A stretch of 64,000 bases of DNA from Anaerovorax odorimutans (GTDB lineage Bacteria; Bacillota; Clostridia; Peptostreptococcales; JAAYPU01): positions 55,354 to 119,353 of the forward strand of contig JAENZQ010000008.1 of assembly GCA_016841185.1 (NCBI GenBank), given 5' to 3'. The position numbers were made by a program, and so were the translations under genes. Each line of letters opens with the position of its first letter. Positions within the stretch are counted from its first letter, which is position 1. The notes beneath the pieces are model-generated. The model made no database searches. It had not been told where the DNA came from and worked only from the letters and a program-made list of their open reading frames with translations. Of this stretch, positions 61,834 through 64,000 are shown piece by piece.

Positions 61834-62193
61834 ATGGAAGAATATAAATTATTCGATGCCGAATATAAATTTGCGGATATCGTTTGGGAGAACGAACCCA
61901 TTAATTCGACAGAACTGGTCAAACTTTGCCGTGATAGATTGGGTTGGAAGAAATCCACCACGTATACCGTTTTAAGAAAACTTTGCCGGCGCGGGATACT
62001 AAGGAATGAAGAAGCTGTGGTTACTGCTGCCGTCAAGAAAGAAGATGCCCAGAGATATGAAAGTGAAGCCATCATCAATAAAGCTTTTAACGGCTCGCTT
62101 CCACAGTTTGTAACGGCATTTTTAGATAAGAAGAAAATAACGGAAAAAGAAGCCATGGAATTAAAACGTATTATTGAGGAGGCAACAAAATGA
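61834..62193 (+). CDS. BlaI/MecI/CopY-family repressor
   Basis: A 119-residue winged-helix repressor: FADIVWENEPINSTELVKLC (helix-turn-helix start), then WKKSTTYTVLRKLCRRGIL, the recognition helix and wing, and a C-terminal dimerisation tail. Family members are cleaved when the partner membrane protease is activated. ATG at 61834 follows AAGGAGG. It overlaps the M56 protease gene by 4 bases, so the two are coupled. Confidence 0.95.
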   Translation: MEEYKLFDAEYKFADIVWENEPINSTELVKLCRDRLGWKKSTTYTVLRKLCRRGILRNEEAVVTAAVKKEDAQRYESEAIINKAFNGSLPQFVTAFLDKKKITEKEAMELKRIIEEATK

Positions 62194-63908
62194 CAGACTT
62201 ATTTATGACAATACTTAGCATGAGTTTAACGGCAAGCTATGCAGCCCTTGCTGTGATCTTCATAAGAATGCTGATCAGGAAAATACCGTCTGTTTTTTCC
62301 TATATATTATGGCTTCCGGTATTTATCAGGCTCGTTTTTCCTTTAAGCTTTCATTCTAAATTAAGCTTTTTCGGTCTCTTCAAAACAGGAGAAAGCGGTG
62401 CATTGAAAAGCATTCCTGCCAATAACTTCATTCCAGATCCTGTTACGGATATGAGCTTCAACAACATGAATGGTTTTATGAATGCATCTCAAATCACCGA
62501 ATCGGCCGCAAACACAAATCCTGCATGGACAATAACGGATATCGCCTGTATGATTTGGATTTCAGGCATGGTCGCTATCGCTTTTTATGTCGTTTTTTCA
62601 TTCATTAAAATCAGAAAAAATACCCGTACAGCTACTCTGGTAAAAAAGAATATATATGAAACAGACAGGATTACAACTCCTTTTGTATGGGGAATCATAA
62701 AACCTAAAATATATATCCCTACCGGTATAAGTAAAGAAGGATCAGCCTGTATACTGGCACATGAAGAGGCACATATAAAAAGAATGGATCATATTATAAA
62801 ACCAATTGCCTTTTCGATACTGATCCTGCATTGGTTCAATCCTTTGATCTGGTTATCCTTTCTGTTGATGGGCAAAGATATGGAAATGTCATGTGATGAA
62901 AGTGTCATTAAAAAAATGGGGAATGATATCAAAGGCAGCTATGCAAATTCTCTTCTTGCTATCTCAATGAGAAGAAGCCGCTTGCCGATAGGCAGTCCTC
63001 TTGCCTTTGGCGAAAGCAGTATCCAATCAAGAATCAAAAACGTCTTAAGCTATAAAAAACCGATTTTTGGAGTTGTTGTTGCTGCAGTCGTTGTAACGAT
63101 TATAATGATTATTGCTTTGACTTCAAACCCGAAATATGAATCATCCGTTCCGACTGCTCTGGAAGGATATAATATAGATGCCTTAATGTCCAACAAAACA
63201 TCTTATGTTGGAAATAACAGCAAAGTTGTTGCTCTCATCGATGCAATGCCTTTACCGGAAGGTATGGTCCGTGATACCGTAGTGCTTCAAACAAGCAGTC
63301 AGCCCTATGAAATAACCATTAAACTGATTATGAATGATGCTTCCGGTATCACCAGAGAGGGAGCCATCAGCGAATATGCCTTTTTACCAAATTCCATACT
63401 GCTGTTCAGTTTAATCGACAACGTGGATATGATCCATTACAAGATAGTGGACCATACCGGTGAAAATGATGGTGCATCCTATGATCTAACCTATACAAGA
63501 GAAATGGCAGAAATGCTTCTTGAAGAAGATGTCCGCAATTATGCCAAAGATGCAGATGAAGTAAAAAATTTGATCGAAAAAGTAAACAATATGTCATTTG
63601 AGGCCTTACAGACTGCTCCCGGTAAGGATATAGAAAAATATCTTGAAATTATTATGTCCTCTCCAAAAGAATCATCAAACCCGCAGGATTATATAAATGC
63701 GCACATAAAAGAATATACCAATATCGTTGCAATGGGAGACACAGCCCTTGATTACCTGTTGACTCAATTTGAAAATAACAATAATAACGGCCTAAGGGAA
63801 TATATTATCATGTCTCTCTGTAAAGATATTTTAGGAGACAGGAATAATGTGAAAGATGAGAGCCTCTCTCCACAGGCATGGTTCTCTCAGTTCTCACAGG
63901 AAAAATAA
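62190..63908 (+). CDS. BlaR1-like M56 membrane metallopeptidase with DUF4825
   Basis: A 572-residue protein with membrane helices at about 5-28, 35-55, 118-140 and 285-305. The M56 zinc protease motif is HEEAH at 191-195 (LAHEEAHIKRMDH), flanked by TTPFVWGIIKPKIYIP. The extracellular part does not carry a penicillin-binding domain but a DUF4825-type domain (about 325-430) and a further helical region. It should sense a signal outside the cell, not necessarily a beta-lactam, and cut the neighbouring repressor. No target gene such as a beta-lactamase is in view before the window ends. Confidence 0.92.
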   Translation: MTDLFMTILSMSLTASYAALAVIFIRMLIRKIPSVFSYILWLPVFIRLVFPLSFHSKLSFFGLFKTGESGALKSIPANNFIPDPVTDMSFNNMNGFMNASQITESAANTNPAWTITDIACMIWISGMVAIAFYVVFSFIKIRKNTRTATLVKKNIYETDRITTPFVWGIIKPKIYIPTGISKEGSACILAHEEAHIKRMDHIIKPIAFSILILHWFNPLIWLSFLLMGKDMEMSCDESVIKKMGNDIKGSYANSLLAISMRRSRLPIGSPLAFGESSIQSRIKNVLSYKKPIFGVVVAAVVVTIIMIIALTSNPKYESSVPTALEGYNIDALMSNKTSYVGNNSKVVALIDAMPLPEGMVRDTVVLQTSSQPYEITIKLIMNDASGITREGAISEYAFLPNSILLFSLIDNVDMIHYKIVDHTGENDGASYDLTYTREMAEMLLEEDVRNYAKDADEVKNLIEKVNNMSFEALQTAPGKDIEKYLEIIMSSPKESSNPQDYINAHIKEYTNIVAMGDTALDYLLTQFENNNNNGLREYIIMSLCKDILGDRNNVKDESLSPQAWFSQFSQEK

Positions 63909-63918
63909 TTAGCCGGAA

Positions 63919-63947
63919 AGAAAGCCATGGAGTTTCCATGGCTTTCT
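63919..63947 (+). terminator. Strong hairpin after the M56 gene
   Basis: A 13-bp perfect stem: AGAAAGCCATGGA at 63919-63931 and its complement at 63935-63947 around GTT, 10 bases after the stop. No T-run follows on the plus strand, so termination efficiency is uncertain. Confidence 0.55.
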
Positions 63948-64000
63948 CAGGCTGTTGAAAATCTCCGAATTTCTGCGTTGCTGCTTTCAAGCGAACATGC
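63947..64000. repeat. Dispersed-repeat-like sequence at window edge
   Basis: CAGGCTGTTGAAAATCTCC followed by TTTCTGCGTTGCTGC resembles interspersed repeats with CTGTTGAAAA boxes that sit at the edges of mobile elements in many genomes. A related CTGCTGAAAAACTC occurs at 55507-55520. Cut by the window end, so undecided. Confidence 0.35.

Noticed and set aside
62190..63908. Calling this a beta-lactam sensor BlaR1
   Set aside because: The M56 domain is present but no penicillin-binding domain follows; the outer part is DUF4825-like and no beta-lactamase gene is seen.
63808..63990. Minus-strand open frame at the right edge
   Set aside because: Antisense to the M56 gene and through a hairpin; no ribosome site.

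Overview
The window comes from a low-GC, anaerobic, endospore-forming Firmicute of the class Clostridia. Evidence for this: spore genes (spoIIP, gpr, start of yqfC), an [FeFe]-hydrogenase-like protein, a T-box-controlled trp operon, strong AGGAGG ribosome sites with many GTG/TTG starts, and the Bacillus/Clostridium gene order rpsT-gpr-spoIIP-lepA-hemW-hrcA-grpE-dnaK-dnaJ-prmA-rsmE-mtaB-rpsU-yqeY-yqfC. I cannot name the genus. No rRNA, tRNA or CRISPR array was seen.

Region 1 (1-18.3 kb, mostly minus strand) is that conserved housekeeping and sporulation block. It is interrupted near the left end by cstA, a small unknown gene and an ISL3-type insertion-sequence scar. The heat-shock operon has a textbook sigma-A promoter and a perfect CIRCE operator in front of hrcA. 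Region 2 (18.4-22.8 kb) holds an Fe/Mn superoxide dismutase, an internally duplicated P-loop ATPase, a membrane-anchored MutS-like ATPase and a DUF4181 membrane protein. Region 3 (22.9-29.7 kb) is a complete trpEGDCFBA operon whose genes mostly overlap, led by a consensus promoter and a T-box with a UGG (Trp) specifier. Region 4 (29.8-32.3 kb) is a compact three-gene unit (Zn-finger protein, degenerate GIY-YIG protein, Ntn-type amide hydrolase) with its own promoter, perfect operator-like inverted repeat and terminator; its function is unknown. A PAS-GGDEF-HD-GYP c-di-GMP protein and a flavodoxin-fold quinone reductase follow.

Region 5 (35.7-47.7 kb) is a single-direction series of twelve genes behind a canonical -24/-12 sigma-54 promoter. 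It encodes a mannose-family PTS (IIA, IIB, IIC, IID), NanE, a HAD phosphatase, a SIS protein, NagB, NagA, HPr, Enzyme I and, last, a LevR-type sigma-54 activator with the GAFTGA loop. It looks like a self-contained amino-sugar uptake and catabolism regulon, with ManNAc or a related sugar the natural guess. Region 6 (48-55.5 kb) has an acyl-CoA dehydrogenase, a PNPOx-like flavoprotein, a group-B-like [FeFe] hydrogenase, an amidohydrolase, and a Crp/Fnr regulator-tryptophanase pair behind a perfect 26-bp palindrome. The same segment of chromosome therefore makes and degrades tryptophan.

Region 7 (55.7-59.3 kb) is a SiaABCD-type partner-switch/c-di-GMP module: PP2C phosphatase with sensor, kinase, phosphoprotein, diguanylate cyclase. 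It is followed downstream by a long inverted repeat. Region 8 (59.3-64 kb) has a transporter-like gene fragment, a YyaL/thioredoxin-domain gene interrupted by a 15-bp in-frame insertion carrying two stops just before its CxxC motif, and a plus-strand BlaI-BlaR1-like pair with two matching operator repeats.
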